A stretch of 64,000 bases of DNA from an uncultured Rhodopila sp. (GCF_903944925.1 NZ_CAJATU010000098.1:1-64000); one strand, 5' to 3'. Positions 52,464 through 61,440 are shown, counted from the stretch's first letter. A program made the numbers and translations. Notes: generated by a model not told the origin, from the letters alone.

Positions 52464-53804
52464 CTAGCCCTGAGCGACGAACTTCTCCAACCAATGGATC
52501 GTGTAGTCGCCCGCCTGGAACTCCGGATCGTTGACGATGCGCTGGTGCAGCGGAATCGTCGTCTTGATCCCCACCACCGCGAATTCGTCCAGCGCCCGCC
52601 GCAACCGGTTGATCGCAGCCTCCCGCGTCGCCGCATGCACGATCAGCTTGGCGATCAGGCTGTCGTAATACGGCGGCACGAAGTACCCGGCATACAGTGC
52701 CGAATCGATCCGCACGCCCAGGCCGCCCGGCGCGTGATACGCGGTCACCCGTCCGGGAGTCGGCACGAACGTCACCGGGTCCTCGGCGGTGATCCGGCAC
52801 TCGATCGCATGCCCGTTGAACGTCACGTCGCGTTGCTCATAGCCGAGGAGCTGGCCGGAGGCGACGCGGATCTGCTCGCGCACCAGATCGACGTCGCACA
52901 GCATCTCGGTCACCGGATGCTCCACTTGCAGCCGCGTGTTCATCTCGATGAAGGCGAACTGGCCGTCCTGATAGAGGAACTCCAGCGTTCCCGCGTTGCG
53001 GTAGCCGAGCTTGCGCAGCGCCGCCGTCGCGGTCTCACCCAAAGCATCGCGCTGCACGGCGCTGATCGCGGGCGAGCCGGCCTCCTCCAGCACCTTCTGA
53101 TGGCGCCGCTGCAGGCTGCAGTCACGCTCGCCGAAATGCACCACGTTGCCGTGGTTGTCGGCCATGATCTGCAGCTCGATATGCCGCGGCTTGTCGAGGT
53201 ACTTCTCCATGTAGACCGCGTCGTTGCCGAACGCGGTGCGCGATTCGGTGCGCGCCAGGCGGTAGGCGTCCTCGATCTCGGACGGATCGCGCGCCACCTT
53301 CATGCCGCGCCCGCCGCCGCCCGCCGCGGCCTTGATCAGGACGGGGTAGCCGATGCGCGCTGCGGTCTCGCGCGCCGACTCCAGATCGAGCAGTTCGCCG
53401 TCCGAACCGGGCACCAGCGGGACGCCGACGGCCGCCATCGCGGTCTTGGCGGCGATTTTGTCGCCCATCATGCCGATATGCTCGGCCGAGGGACCGATGA
53501 AGGTCAGGCCGTGCGCGTCCACCATGTCGGCGAAACTCGCGTTTTCCGACAGGAAGCCGTAGCCCGGATGGATCGCATCCGCGCCGGTGATCGACGCGGC
53601 GGACAAAATGGCGGGGATGTTGAGGTAGCTGTCCTTGGCGGGCGGCGGCCCGATGCAGACGCTTTCGTCCGCGAGGCGGACATGCATCGCCTCCGCATCG
53701 GCCGTCGAATGCACCGCGACGGTCGAAATACCCAGCTCGCGGCACGCGCGCTGGATGCGAAGGGCGATCTCGCCTCGATTGGCGATCAGGATCTTTTGGA
53801 ACAA
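52464..53804 (-). CDS. accC: Acetyl-CoA carboxylase biotin carboxylase subunit
   Basis: A 446-residue biotin carboxylase, the first half-reaction of acetyl-CoA carboxylase. The ATP-grasp domain has [16 protein letters not shown] (glycine loop), [20 protein letters not shown] with [10 protein letters not shown], and [17 protein letters not shown] with active-site Glu/Arg. The N-terminal [17 protein letters not shown] starts at TTG 53804, 4 bases after the accB stop (TGA-TCCG-TTG), so it is translationally coupled. The length is normal. It is followed by a cupin gene. Confidence 0.95.
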   Translation of the reverse strand: MFQKILIANRGEIALRIQRACRELGISTVAVHSTADAEAMHVRLADESVCIGPPPAKDSYLNIPAILSAASITGADAIHPGYGFLSENASFADMVDAHGLTFIGPSAEHIGMMGDKIAAKTAMAAVGVPLVPGSDGELLDLESARETAARIGYPVLIKAAAGGGGRGMKVARDPSEIEDAYRLARTESRTAFGNDAVYMEKYLDKPRHIELQIMADNHGNVVHFGERDCSLQRRHQKVLEEAGSPAISAVQRDALGETATAALRKLGYRNAGTLEFLYQDGQFAFIEMNTRLQVEHPVTEMLCDVDLVREQIRVASGQLLGYEQRDVTFNGHAIECRITAEDPVTFVPTPGRVTAYHAPGGLGVRIDSALYAGYFVPPYYDSLIAKLIVHAATREAAINRLRRALDEFAVVGIKTTIPLHQRIVNDPEFQAGDYTIHWLEKFVAQG

Positions 53805-53808
53805 CGGA

Positions 53809-54258
53809 TCATTCCAAGATAATCAGTACTTCGCCGTACTCGACGGGAGAGCTGTGCTGCACAAGGATCGAGGTGACGGTCCCCGACTTCGGCGCCTTGA
53901 TCTGGTTGAAGGTCTTCATCGCCTCGATCAGCAGCAACGTCTGTCCCGCCGTTACCGGCTGGCCGACGGACACGAAGGGCGGCGCCCCCGGCTCGGGCGA
54001 CAGATACGCCACGCCGACCATCGGGCTGGTCACGGCGCCGGGGTGGTCCGCGAGATCCTGCACGACAGGCACCACCGCGGCTGCAATCGGCGCGGGCGCG
54101 GGCGCCGCCACCGAGGCCACCATCGTCGCCGGTGCAAGGTTGCGGACGACTCGGATCCGGCTGTCCTTGTCGGCAATCTCGATCTCTGACAGGCCGGTTT
54201 CCACCAGCACCGCGGCCAGGGCGCGGATTGCGTCGGGATCGATCGGAATACGGGTCAA
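53809..54258 (-). CDS. accB: Biotin carboxyl carrier protein
   Basis: A 149-residue BCCP. The N-terminal helix ([20 protein letters not shown]), a Pro/Ala linker and the biotinyl domain with the acceptor lysine in EAMKTFNQ (usual EAMKMMN) are all present. The TTG start at 54258 overlaps the aroQ stop in TTGA and has GGAGG 7 bases upstream. It carries biotin between AccC and the carboxyltransferase for malonyl-CoA. The second Met of the acceptor motif is Thr, a tolerated variation. Confidence 0.94.
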   Translation of the reverse strand: MTRIPIDPDAIRALAAVLVETGLSEIEIADKDSRIRVVRNLAPATMVASVAAPAPAPIAAAVVPVVQDLADHPGAVTSPMVGVAYLSPEPGAPPFVSVGQPVTAGQTLLLIEAMKTFNQIKAPKSGTVTSILVQHSSPVEYGEVLIILE

Positions 54259-54716
54259 CGGTGTTCCTCCAAAATATCCGCCATTGCCTGCAAGGCCATG
54301 GCATAGCCGCGGACGCCCAGGCCGCAAATGACCCCCGTCGCCGCCAGCGAAACATAGGATTCCCGGCGGAAAGGCTCGCGCCGGTGAATGTTGGTGATGT
54401 GCACCTCGATAACCGGCAGGTCCGTCGCCAGAAGCGCGTCCAGCAGGGCTACCGAGGTGGTGGTGAAGCCCGCCGGATTGATCACGATCCCCGCCGCACG
54501 GCCGCGGCACTCCTGCACCCAGGTCACCAACTCACCCTCACCGTTGGTTTGACGAAAGTCGATCGCCAACCCAACGTCCTCAGCCGCCTCGGCGCACAGC
54601 GCCTCCACATCGTCCAGCGTCGCCCGGCCGTACAGCTCCGGCTGGCGCAGGCCCAACATATTTATGTTCGGCCCGTTGAGCACAGCCACCAACGGTCGGA
54701 TCGCAGAATGAGGCAT
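54255..54716 (-). CDS. aroQ: 3-dehydroquinate dehydratase type II
   Basis: A 153-residue type II dehydroquinase of the shikimate pathway. It has LNGPNINMLGLRQPELYG with the catalytic Tyr, INPAGFTTTSVALLDALL and EVHITNIHRREPFRRESYVS with catalytic His. Several positions differ from the common consensus (INPGAYTHTS, HLSNIHARE). It is upstream of accB with a TTGA overlap, the common aroQ-accB-accC order. The ATG at 54716 is chosen over 54734 because homology starts there, with weak support from the ribosome site. Confidence 0.92.
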   Translation of the reverse strand: MPHSAIRPLVAVLNGPNINMLGLRQPELYGRATLDDVEALCAEAAEDVGLAIDFRQTNGEGELVTWVQECRGRAAGIVINPAGFTTTSVALLDALLATDLPVIEVHITNIHRREPFRRESYVSLAATGVICGLGVRGYAMALQAMADILEEHR

Positions 54717-54763
54717 AACGTGCGCCCGTAGCATAGGCCGCGCGCGCGGTCCAATGCTGGAAA

Positions 54764-54858
54764 GGAAGGCCAGGGCGCTGCCCTGGACCCGCTAAGGGCC
54801 GGCGGCCCTTTGATCCCGTTAATTAAGGGGATTGGGACAGCGCCCCGAGCTTCCTTCC
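54764..54858. repeat. Imperfect inverted repeat upstream of thiS
   Basis: GGAAGG...GGGCGCTG...CCC at 54764-54790 recurs inverted at 54828-54858, flanking GGGCCGGCGGCCC and an AT-rich core. It resembles a small REP- or MITE-like unit. It is not a TPP riboswitch by any motif I could see. Confidence 0.55.
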
Positions 54859-54897
54859 GACGTTGCCGGCCGGCGGCGGGCGCACCATAGTCTTGCG

Positions 54898-55110
54898 ATG
54901 CATGGTGCTGTCGCGTTGACCCTGAACGGCGAGAGCCGGGCGTTTGACGATCCGCTGTCGGTTGCGGCGCTGCTTGTCGCGATTGGCCTGGACACCCGCA
55001 AGGTGGCGGTGGAGCGGAACGAGGAGATCGTGCCGCGCTCGCGCTACGCCGACACCTGGCTATCCAGCGGCGATACGCTGGAGATCGTGCACTTCATCGG
55101 TGGAGGCTGA
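54898..55110 (+). CDS. thiS: Sulfur-carrier protein ThiS
   Basis: A 70-residue ubiquitin-fold carrier ending in the essential Gly-Gly (HFIGGG). The core [10 protein letters not shown]...LSVAALL...TRKVAVERN...[13 protein letters not shown] is typical. After adenylation and thiocarboxylation it donates sulfur to ThiG for the thiazole ring. The ATG at 54898 begins the domain. thiG follows 2 bp downstream. Confidence 0.92.
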   Translation: MHGAVALTLNGESRAFDDPLSVAALLVAIGLDTRKVAVERNEEIVPRSRYADTWLSSGDTLEIVHFIGGG

Positions 55111-55112
55111 GC

Positions 55113-55895
55113 ATGGACGGATCTGACGACACCTGGACGGTGGCGGGCCGCACCTTCCGGTCGCGGCTGATCGTCGGCACCGGACGCTACAAGGACCTGG
55201 AAGAGACCGGCCGCGCGATCGAGGCGAGCGGGGCGGAGATTGTCACCGTGGCGCTGCGGCGGGTGAACCTGTCGGACCCGAACGCGCCGATGCTGCAGGA
55301 TTACGTCGACCCGAAAAAATATACCTATCTTCCGAACACCGCCGGCTGCTTCACCGCGAAGGAAGCGGTGCGGACCTTGCGCCTGGCGCGCGAGGCCGGC
55401 GGCTGGAACCTCGTGAAGCTGGAGGTCCTGGGCCCTCCGCCGCTGCTCTACCCCGACATGCCCGGCACGTTCGAGGCGGCGGAGGCGCTGATCAAGGACG
55501 GGTTCGAGGTGATGGTATACTGCGCGGACGATCCGCTGGCGGCCAGGCGGCTGCAGGACATGGGTTGCGTCGCGATCATGCCGCTGGGCGCGCCCATCGG
55601 CTCGGGGCTGGGCATCCAGAACCCGGCGATGATCAGCCTGATGAAGGAGCAGGTAACGGTGCCGTTCCTGGTCGATGCCGGCGTCGGCACGGCCTCCGAC
55701 GCGGCGATCGCCATGGAACTGGGCTGCGATGCGGTGCTGCTGAACTCGGCGATCGCCCATGCCAGGGACCCGGTGCTGATGGCGCGGGCGATGAAGGCGG
55801 CGATCGAGGCCGGGCGGCTGGCATTTCGCGCCGGGCGGATGCCGCGGCGGATGGGGGCGGATCCGTCGAGTCCGTTGACGGGGTTGATCCGCTAG
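55113..55895 (+). CDS. thiG: Thiazole synthase
   Basis: A 260-residue ThiG TIM barrel. [58 protein letters not shown] and [20 protein letters not shown] are all present, including the Lys that binds DXP and the glyoxal-forming site. It makes thiazole phosphate from deoxyxylulose phosphate, ThiS-thiocarboxylate and dehydroglycine. It is encoded 2 bp after thiS. thiC and thiE are not nearby. Confidence 0.95.
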   Translation: MDGSDDTWTVAGRTFRSRLIVGTGRYKDLEETGRAIEASGAEIVTVALRRVNLSDPNAPMLQDYVDPKKYTYLPNTAGCFTAKEAVRTLRLAREAGGWNLVKLEVLGPPPLLYPDMPGTFEAAEALIKDGFEVMVYCADDPLAARRLQDMGCVAIMPLGAPIGSGLGIQNPAMISLMKEQVTVPFLVDAGVGTASDAAIAMELGCDAVLLNSAIAHARDPVLMARAMKAAIEAGRLAFRAGRMPRRMGADPSSPLTGLIR

Positions 55896-56360
55896 GCGAC
55901 GCCGAAGCGGCCACTTTCGGGCCTCGCCTTGAGCAAAGCTTTGCGCGTTGCCGGTGCCTTGCCGCTACTGCTGGACGGCTCCGGTGCAGGGTCGGCTGCG
56001 GCGGGTGCGCCTGAACCGCGGGGATTCCGGCTTTCGCTGTTCTGTTCCCGTCCGCTCGGGGACTTCATCGATCCGTGTCGCTGCCCGCGGTTTACAGCCA
56101 GTAATCGCAACATTGTTAGTTACCACACATCGCGCAGTCAGTATTATATTCAATCATTGGGCCGGGGAGGCACCCCCTGCGCCCGTATGATCAATCCTTT
56201 CGTCTTCGTGCGCTCGCGGAATGCACATCATTCTTCGTTGCGTTGACCCATTGAGTCCTGTCTCCGTCGTGGCGCGGCCTGTTCAGGCCATCGCACACTG
56301 GATGGCAGACTCGTTGCTTCATCGTGCCGACTCCGAAATAGCTTTGACCGGGAGAACCTG
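55896..56360. other. Intergenic region, no gene supported
   Basis: A frame from about 55929 has a weakly signal-like start but no ribosome site or stable coding character. AT-richer DNA at 56105-56160 (TTACCACACATC..., TATTATATTC) may hold the methyltransferase promoter. Confidence 0.45.
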
Positions 56361-57500
56361 ATGAATGAAATCGCAACGATGACGCGACGCCGCGGCAGGC
56401 CGGGAGATCGCGGCGCCGGCGGAGTCAATTCATTGCTCTACGCGTTCAAACGTTCATTGAACGAACGTCATAAGTTTGCCAAGATCTTCCGGGAGAGATT
56501 GACGGAACCACTGCATCTGAACGTCATGGCGTTCTTCGTCCTGCTGTTCGGAAAGTTTCACCACAAAGTGGCGTTCGATCTGGTCGTGCGCCAGCAACTG
56601 GCGTTCTCGATCCTTCATGCCGCCCGCCAGGCCGCAGCGCGAGGACTTCGCAAGATCAGCGTCGTCGAGTTCGGTGTCGCGAGCGGCACCGGCCTGTTGA
56701 ACATGTGCGCAATCGCAACCGAGGTCATGCGCACCACAAGCGTCATGATCGACATTTATGGCTTCGATGCAGCGACCGGCATGCCGCCGCCGATCGACCA
56801 CCGCGATCATCCGGAGCATTGGCAGCATGGCGATTTTCCGATGGACGTCGATCGTCTGCGGGAGGCGCTGCCCGATTTCGCGCACCTGATCATCGGTGAC
56901 GTAAAGGAAACCATTCCCGGCTTTCTGGCAACGTTGTCCCGCGATGCGCCGCTCGCGTTCGTCTCGCTCGACCTGGACTACTACTCGTCGACCAAAAGCG
57001 CGCTCGAACTGTTCAAGGGAAACGCCGAACTCTATGCCTCGACCGTGGTCGTCTATCTCGATGACATAGTCGAAGAGTCGACCAATCCCTGGTGCGGAGA
57101 ATTGCTCGCGGTGCGGGAATTCAATGACGAGACTCCCCTGCGGAAGATTTCGCCGTTCCCGGCGCTACGGACCAAGCGGATCTTCAAGAACGCGCTTTGG
57201 ATCGACCAAATCTTCCTGCTCCACGTCCTGGACCACGACGATCGGAAGGCCCGAATTCGCCGATCGGCGACCGTCCTGCCGAACGAGTACCTGGCGAAGC
57301 GGTGGGAAACCAGACAGTCCGTAGAGCCAAGACCTACGCCCATACCGGCGGACGAAATCCCTGGATCGCCACCCCGGGACCGGTCTGCCTTGAGTTTGAT
57401 GCGGGCGGTGCGGCAGCTAAAGGTAATATTCGCCAAGAGGCGCGAATCCGTTGAAGCCGGTGCTGGCATACGTCGTCACATAGGCCCCGGTTGCCAGTAG
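56361..57500 (+). CDS. TylF-like SAM-dependent methyltransferase
   Basis: A 379-residue protein with a Rossmann methyltransferase core: VVEFGVASGTGLLNMCAIA (SAM-binding, ~105-120), DIYGFDAATGMPPPIDH, LIIGDVKETIPGFLA and FVSLDLDYYSSTKSALELF, a TylF-type pattern with the metal-binding DxDxY. It resembles macrocin and sugar O-methyltransferases. GGGAGAAC precedes the ATG. Its last 28 codons overlap the end of the convergent decarboxylase, and this C-terminal tail is basic and low-complexity, possibly a readthrough extension. Confidence 0.75.
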   Translation: MNEIATMTRRRGRPGDRGAGGVNSLLYAFKRSLNERHKFAKIFRERLTEPLHLNVMAFFVLLFGKFHHKVAFDLVVRQQLAFSILHAARQAAARGLRKISVVEFGVASGTGLLNMCAIATEVMRTTSVMIDIYGFDAATGMPPPIDHRDHPEHWQHGDFPMDVDRLREALPDFAHLIIGDVKETIPGFLATLSRDAPLAFVSLDLDYYSSTKSALELFKGNAELYASTVVVYLDDIVEESTNPWCGELLAVREFNDETPLRKISPFPALRTKRIFKNALWIDQIFLLHVLDHDDRKARIRRSATVLPNEYLAKRWETRQSVEPRPTPIPADEIPGSPPRDRSALSLMRAVRQLKVIFAKRRESVEAGAGIRRHIGPGCQ

Positions 57501-58547
57501 CTCCACGCGATCCCCGCAGGTCAGCGCCAGCGGCAACCGGTAATTCGACCGCTCATACAAGATATCAGCGCCATCGCAGGTAGGCCCGGCAATCGCCACC
57601 GGTCCCATCGGCGAATCATCGTGTTGCGTCGAAATCCGATACCGGATCGCCTCGCCTTCCGTCTCCGCCAGTCCGCCGAAGCGACCGATATCCAGATAGA
57701 CCCAGCGCACCGGATCATCCGGGTCGCGCCGGCTGACCAGCACCACCTCCGCCGACACCAGCCCGGCGTCGCCGACGATGAAACGCCCAGGCTCGATCAG
57801 CAGCTCCGGCAACGCATTGCCAAAATGATCCGTCATCGCCCGCATGATGGCTGCGCCGAACCGGCCAATCTCCGGCACCTCATCGCGGTAGCGGGTGGGG
57901 AAACCGCCGCCGAGGTTGATCATGCGCAGATTTACCCCCGCCTCGATCAAGTCGGTGAACAGCATCGCTACCTTGCCGATGGCAAGTTCATATGCCCGGG
58001 TCGCGGTCTGCTGGCTGCCGACGTGGAACGACAGGCCGTAGGGATCGAGGCCCAGCGACGCCGCCCGCGTCATCAGGTATCGCGCGCTGTCGATCGTCGT
58101 GCCGAACTTACGCGACAGCGGCCAGTCGGCGCCCTCGTTCTCGACCAGGATGCGGCAATAGACCCGGGCGCCGGGCGCGTGGCGCGCCAGCTTTTCCATC
58201 TCCTCGCGCGAATCGAAGGCGAACAAAGTTACACCTGCGTCGTACGCGCGGCGGATCGACGATACCTTCTTGATGGTGTTGCCGAAGCTGATCGCTTCCG
58301 CCCGGGCGCCGGCTTGCAGGCAGGCCTCGACTTCCTCGATGCTCGCGGCGTCGAATCGGCTGGACAGGCCAACCAGGCGCTGCAGCACCGGCCGCGCCGG
58401 ATTGGCTTTGACCGCGTAATAGATCTGCGCCAGCGGCAGCGCATCCCGCAGCGCGCGGAAATTCGCCTCCACACGGTCGACGTCCAGCACCAGGCACGGC
58501 GTCGCCGGCTGATGCGTGGCCAGGAATCGGGCGATTTTCGGGGTCAT
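57417..58547 (-). CDS. Ornithine/lysine decarboxylase, fold III
   Basis: A 376-residue PLP enzyme of the DAP/Orn/Arg decarboxylase family. It has YAVKANPA (PLP lysine), HVGSQQT, NLGGGFPTRY, EPGRF and GPTCDGADILYE with the active-site Cys-Asp of ornithine decarboxylase. It makes putrescine from ornithine. GAGGGAGG lies ~10 bases before the ATG. The C-terminus GFAPLGEYYL overlaps the convergent methyltransferase by 84 bases. A lysine/ornithine dual activity is possible. Confidence 0.9.
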   Translation of the reverse strand: MTPKIARFLATHQPATPCLVLDVDRVEANFRALRDALPLAQIYYAVKANPARPVLQRLVGLSSRFDAASIEEVEACLQAGARAEAISFGNTIKKVSSIRRAYDAGVTLFAFDSREEMEKLARHAPGARVYCRILVENEGADWPLSRKFGTTIDSARYLMTRAASLGLDPYGLSFHVGSQQTATRAYELAIGKVAMLFTDLIEAGVNLRMINLGGGFPTRYRDEVPEIGRFGAAIMRAMTDHFGNALPELLIEPGRFIVGDAGLVSAEVVLVSRRDPDDPVRWVYLDIGRFGGLAETEGEAIRYRISTQHDDSPMGPVAIAGPTCDGADILYERSNYRLPLALTCGDRVELLATGAYVTTYASTGFNGFAPLGEYYL

Positions 58548-58774
58548 CGCACCGGGCCTCCCTCGAATGCCCACCTGTCCAGGCGATGGGCGATGTTAAC
58601 GAAACGGTCGAACGAACCAGCGACCAAACGATTGCCAGAACGCTTGACGTCGTTGCGTAACCACGAAGGGCCAGAGGCACGTGCGTTGCTGCGTGACGCC
58701 CCATTATAACCCCGTCCTCCCCGGCGCAATCGTAAATCCGCCGGAGGGTTCAAAATCCGTCCCGATTATGCCAC

Positions 58775-59674
58775 ATGCATGCAACCGCATACGAAATCGA
58801 GGTGACCGTGCCGAAAGACGGACCGCCCGCCCAACCGGTGCGCACCGGATTTACCTGGTGGAGCCTGGCGGCGGACACGGTGCGCGCCAGCACAACCGAT
58901 CGTATGTCGCTTGCAGCCGCGGGTTGCGCGTTTTACGCCACGCTCGCCCTGTTTCCCACCATCAGCATGCTGATTTCCATGGTCGGCCTCGTCCTCGATC
59001 CGCTGACAGCCGAGCAGCACCTGAACGTGCTGTCGGGCCTGCTGCCACCGCCCGCCTTCGGCCTGATCGCCGATCGGGTGCACCAGCTCGTCTCCCAGAG
59101 TGGCGGCAACCTGAGCGGACACCTCGTTTTCAGCTTTCTGCTGGCATTCTGGAGCAGTTCGAGCGGCAGCAAGTCGGTGCTGTCGGCGGTCAACGTCGCC
59201 TATGACGTGACCGAGCAGCGGCCGTTCCTCCGATTTCAGGCCATCGGGTTGTCGATGACCCTGGTGGCGGTGCTGTGCGCGATTCTGGCCATCGGAGTCT
59301 TGCTGGTGCTGGCCCCGGCGATCGATTACCTCGGGTTGTCACCGCACGGTGGCAGCCTGATCAGCGCGGCTGGCATGCTCATGCTGATCGCGTTCTTCTT
59401 CGTGGCGATCTCACTGCTGTTTCGTTACGGACCTTCCCGGCCGCGGCCGGCGCACCCGCGAATCGGTCCGGGTGCCGGGCTGGCGACCGTGCTGTGGCTG
59501 ATCGCCTCGGAAATGCTGTCGTTTTATGTCTCAAGCATGGCCAGTTTCGGCGCGACCTACGGCTCCCTCGCCGCGGTCATCGGTGTCATGATGTGGTTCT
59601 ACCTCTCGGCCTATGCGGTGCTACTAGGGGCGGAGCTGAATGCCCGCCTGGAGGAAACGAAGCACGGCGGCTAG
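58775..59674 (+). CDS. YihY/BrkB-family inner-membrane protein
   Basis: A 299-residue polytopic protein with six hydrophobic segments and the YihY pattern: RMSLAAAGCAFYATLALFPT, a long helix near 100-130 (FSFLLAFWSSSSGSKSVLSA), FRYGP and a C-terminal ATYGSLAAVIGVMMWFYLSA then YAVLLGAELNARLE. The family is often mislabelled as ribonuclease BN; its function is unknown but transport is suspected. The ATG at 58775 lacks a strong ribosome site, so a GTG nearby is possible. Confidence 0.88.
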   Translation: MHATAYEIEVTVPKDGPPAQPVRTGFTWWSLAADTVRASTTDRMSLAAAGCAFYATLALFPTISMLISMVGLVLDPLTAEQHLNVLSGLLPPPAFGLIADRVHQLVSQSGGNLSGHLVFSFLLAFWSSSSGSKSVLSAVNVAYDVTEQRPFLRFQAIGLSMTLVAVLCAILAIGVLLVLAPAIDYLGLSPHGGSLISAAGMLMLIAFFFVAISLLFRYGPSRPRPAHPRIGPGAGLATVLWLIASEMLSFYVSSMASFGATYGSLAAVIGVMMWFYLSAYAVLLGAELNARLEETKHGG

Positions 59675-59817
59675 GCGCCGCTTTCGGCGAGACGGCTCCG
59701 GCAGCGACCCGGCATGGCCGTTGCGTAGCAGACATTCGTCCATACGCCTGGCGTTGGCCGCGTCATGATACCTGCATTTTTCCGTAACGCCCCGGCTTGC
59801 CCGCATAGCCCTGCCGA

Positions 59818-59898
59818 TTCGTCGTGGCCCGGCTTGTCGGGGCGACCTGTCTCGGCACATGCCGGCATAGGTGACCCGGACAAGCGGGTGCATGACGA
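59818..59898. repeat. REP-like inverted repeat
   Basis: TCGTCGTGGCCCGGCTTGTC at the left is matched by the reverse complement of GACCCGGACAAGCGGGTGC then ATGACGA at the right. One end is also seen at 15118-15168. Confidence 0.6.
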
Positions 59899-60006
59899 TG
59901 GAAAACAACGGTTCGGCCAACACAGCCGGCCGGCCCCGTGGGCCTGTCTCCAATTCTTCATCAACCGGCTCGCCGGTGACGATTTCGCAACCTGTCCGGC
60001 CTGCCG

Positions 60007-60045
60007 GCTCTCGGAGTGTCGGAATTCTTTACACGCTTCCGTGAA
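60007..60045 (+). repeat. Orphan copy A of the sigma-54-associated motif
   Basis: GCCGGCT-CTCGGAGTGTCGG-A-ATTCTTTACAC then ...CGTGAAC. The same motif with one change stands on the other strand upstream of the PEP-CTERM gene (61418-61440). The homology to copy B extends roughly 70 bases to the left. Confidence 0.7.
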
Positions 60046-60330
60046 CAGCAGGACAGGACCGTTCGGCGAGGTCGGCGTTGGCTGAAAACAACCCGGCGGA
60101 CACTGTTCCCGCTTTCCCGGTTCCGGGCCACCCCGGATCAGGGGTGCCGCCGGGGGCCGATTCCGCGCCAAATCAATGGCGGCCGGGACGCCCGAAAGCC
60201 TTGCCATGGCCTCGACCGGCTTTTCCGGGCCATGACGGTTTGTCGTAGCGCCGGCCTGAAGCCATGGAATTGTCTGCTGTCATTTATCAATCGCGCCGCT
60301 GGTGACTGTTCCGCGAACGGCCCGTCTCGC

Positions 60331-60375
60331 CGGCTTCCGGAGTGTCGGAATTCTTTACACCTTGGCGTGAACGGA
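60331..60375 (+). repeat. Orphan copy B of the sigma-54-associated motif
   Basis: CGGCTTCCGGAGTGTCGG-A-ATTCTTTACAC then CTTGGCGTGAAC. Together with copy A it marks a degenerate tandem duplication with units ~326 bases apart. No sigma-54 promoter or gene follows either copy. Confidence 0.7.
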
Positions 60376-60546
60376 CCGAGAGGGACCGTCCTGGCCCCGG
60401 GCGCATGAGACATCGTAACCGGGGGGAAGATTGACCGTGGCAACCGGCGCGGATCTCAGTTCGTCCGCTAAACACCGCCCGGCGGGTCCAGGCCATGTCG
60501 TCTTTGCGGACTGCTCGCCGCTAATCCGGCTGACGGACTAACACCA

Positions 60547-60581
60547 AAGCCGCCCTGCGCCTTGGAAGCGAAGGGCGGCTT
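60547..60581 (-). terminator. Terminator downstream of the PEP-CTERM gene
   Basis: AAGCCGCCCT (60547-60556) pairs with AGGGCGGCTT (60572-60581). On the minus strand the stem is followed by a short T-rich tail (TTTGGTGTT). It lies 30 bases after the gene's stop. Confidence 0.55.
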
Positions 60582-60610
60582 CGGGATAGCTTAGTAGCAG
60601 ATCGGAGCGA

Positions 60611-61294
60611 TCAGGCCTTCCTGGCGGTGCGGCGTCGAACCAGACCCAGGCCGGCAAGGCCAACGCCCAGCAGGGCGGTCGTCGCGGGTTCCGGAGCGGA
60701 GATGAGAGCCTGGAACGTTCCCGGCCCTGACCCGGCCCCGCCGCCAGCACCATCGGTGCCGTCGCCCGGCAATACCTGCTGGGTGTTAGTATAATTCGAA
60801 TACACGGGACTATTCGGCTCACCGCCAGCGTCGGCGTTGTAAGCCCAGTCGAGACTGGCGCCATTCGACGCATCCAAGTACAGCCAGTAGGTTCCGGCGG
60901 CGCCCAGAGTATCCGAAACATACAGATTTGTCAGAGGAAAGGGCTGACCGTTCTGTTGAACCAGTCCGCTATCCGCAATGGTAGCGATCGGGGTAAGACC
61001 GGAGATTGATCCGGGCGCACCCGAACTATCCGGAACGATATAGACATTCACGGAAAGGCCATCGCTGGGAGTATCAGCGGCGAGCGCGAGCTGAAGCTGG
61101 CCGATCCACGTGTTGTCCACGGTGGTGGTGAAAGCTTGCGCCACCGCGTTGGAGCCGTCAGCTTGGGCGCCTGACCAACCGGCCATGCTTCCACTGGAGT
61201 ACGAGTCGAACAGGCTGGTGGCGACGGGCGAAGCATTCGCTGCGGACGTCATGAGCAGTGCCACGGCGGCGGCGGCAATCGGATGGCGGATCAT
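60611..61294 (-). CDS. PEP-CTERM sorting-domain surface protein
   Basis: A 227-residue exported protein with a signal peptide (MIRHPIAAAAVALLMTSAAN) and a C-terminal PEP-CTERM sorting signal: APEP motif, hydrophobic helix LLGVGLAGLGLV and basic RRRTARKA tail. In EpsH/XrtA systems the exosortase cleaves this tail and anchors or secretes the protein in the exopolysaccharide matrix. The middle domain is Ser/Thr/Asn-rich and beta-like, with no motif I can name. AAGGGG precedes the ATG. A sigma-54 promoter lies 47 bp upstream. No exosortase gene is in the window. Confidence 0.85.
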   Translation of the reverse strand: MIRHPIAAAAVALLMTSAANASPVATSLFDSYSSGSMAGWSGAQADGSNAVAQAFTTTVDNTWIGQLQLALAADTPSDGLSVNVYIVPDSSGAPGSISGLTPIATIADSGLVQQNGQPFPLTNLYVSDTLGAAGTYWLYLDASNGASLDWAYNADAGGEPNSPVYSNYTNTQQVLPGDGTDGAGGGAGSGPGTFQALISAPEPATTALLGVGLAGLGLVRRRTARKA

Positions 61295-61340
61295 GGTGTA
61301 AGCCCCTTTTTTCGGAATTAACTATCCCGCGCAATCGAGT

Positions 61341-61356
61341 AGCAAACGCCATGCCA
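61341..61356 (-). promoter_or_regulatory. Sigma-54 promoter of the PEP-CTERM gene
   Basis: The minus strand reads CTGGCATG-GCGT-TTGCT, matching the -24/-12 consensus YTGGCACG-N4-TTGCW at every position but one (C to T). The transcription start would fall near 61330, leaving a ~36-base leader with AAGGGG before the ATG. RpoN control of PEP-CTERM genes through PrsK/PrsR is known in other bacteria. Confidence 0.7.
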
Positions 61357-61417
61357 GTCTGGTTTATGGCGCGAAATCAAGGGACAATGCCGCTGCGTCG
61401 GTCCGCCCTGGCCGAAG

Positions 61418-61440
61418 GTGTAAAGAATGCCGACACTCCG
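61418..61440 (-). promoter_or_regulatory. Putative activator (PrsR-type) binding site
   Basis: On the minus strand CGGAGTGTCGG-C-ATTCTTTACAC. It lies ~60-85 bases upstream of the sigma-54 -24 element, the usual distance for an enhancer-binding protein, and the same sequence recurs at 60007 and 60331. The binding protein is inferred, not shown. Confidence 0.5.

Larger units (their letters stand above)
59675..60610. other. Long intergenic region with repeats
   Basis: No gene. It holds a REP-like element (59818-59898), two copies of a ~100-bp homologous unit ending in the CGGAGTGTCGG/ATTCTTTACAC motif (around 60007-60045 and 60331-60375), and a hairpin terminator. The region looks like the remains of duplicated or lost sigma-54-controlled surface-protein genes. 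Confidence 0.6.

Noticed and set aside
54735-54897. Possible TPP riboswitch before thiS-thiG
   Set aside because: No CUGAGA or ACC-UGAU-type core; the structure there is an inverted repeat of another kind.
55929-56246. 105-codon frame after thiG with a weak signal-like start
   Set aside because: No ribosome site, poor codon pattern and no recognisable domain.
58740-58775. tRNA-like T-loop word GGTTCAAAATCC
   Set aside because: No acceptor, D or anticodon arms could be built around it.
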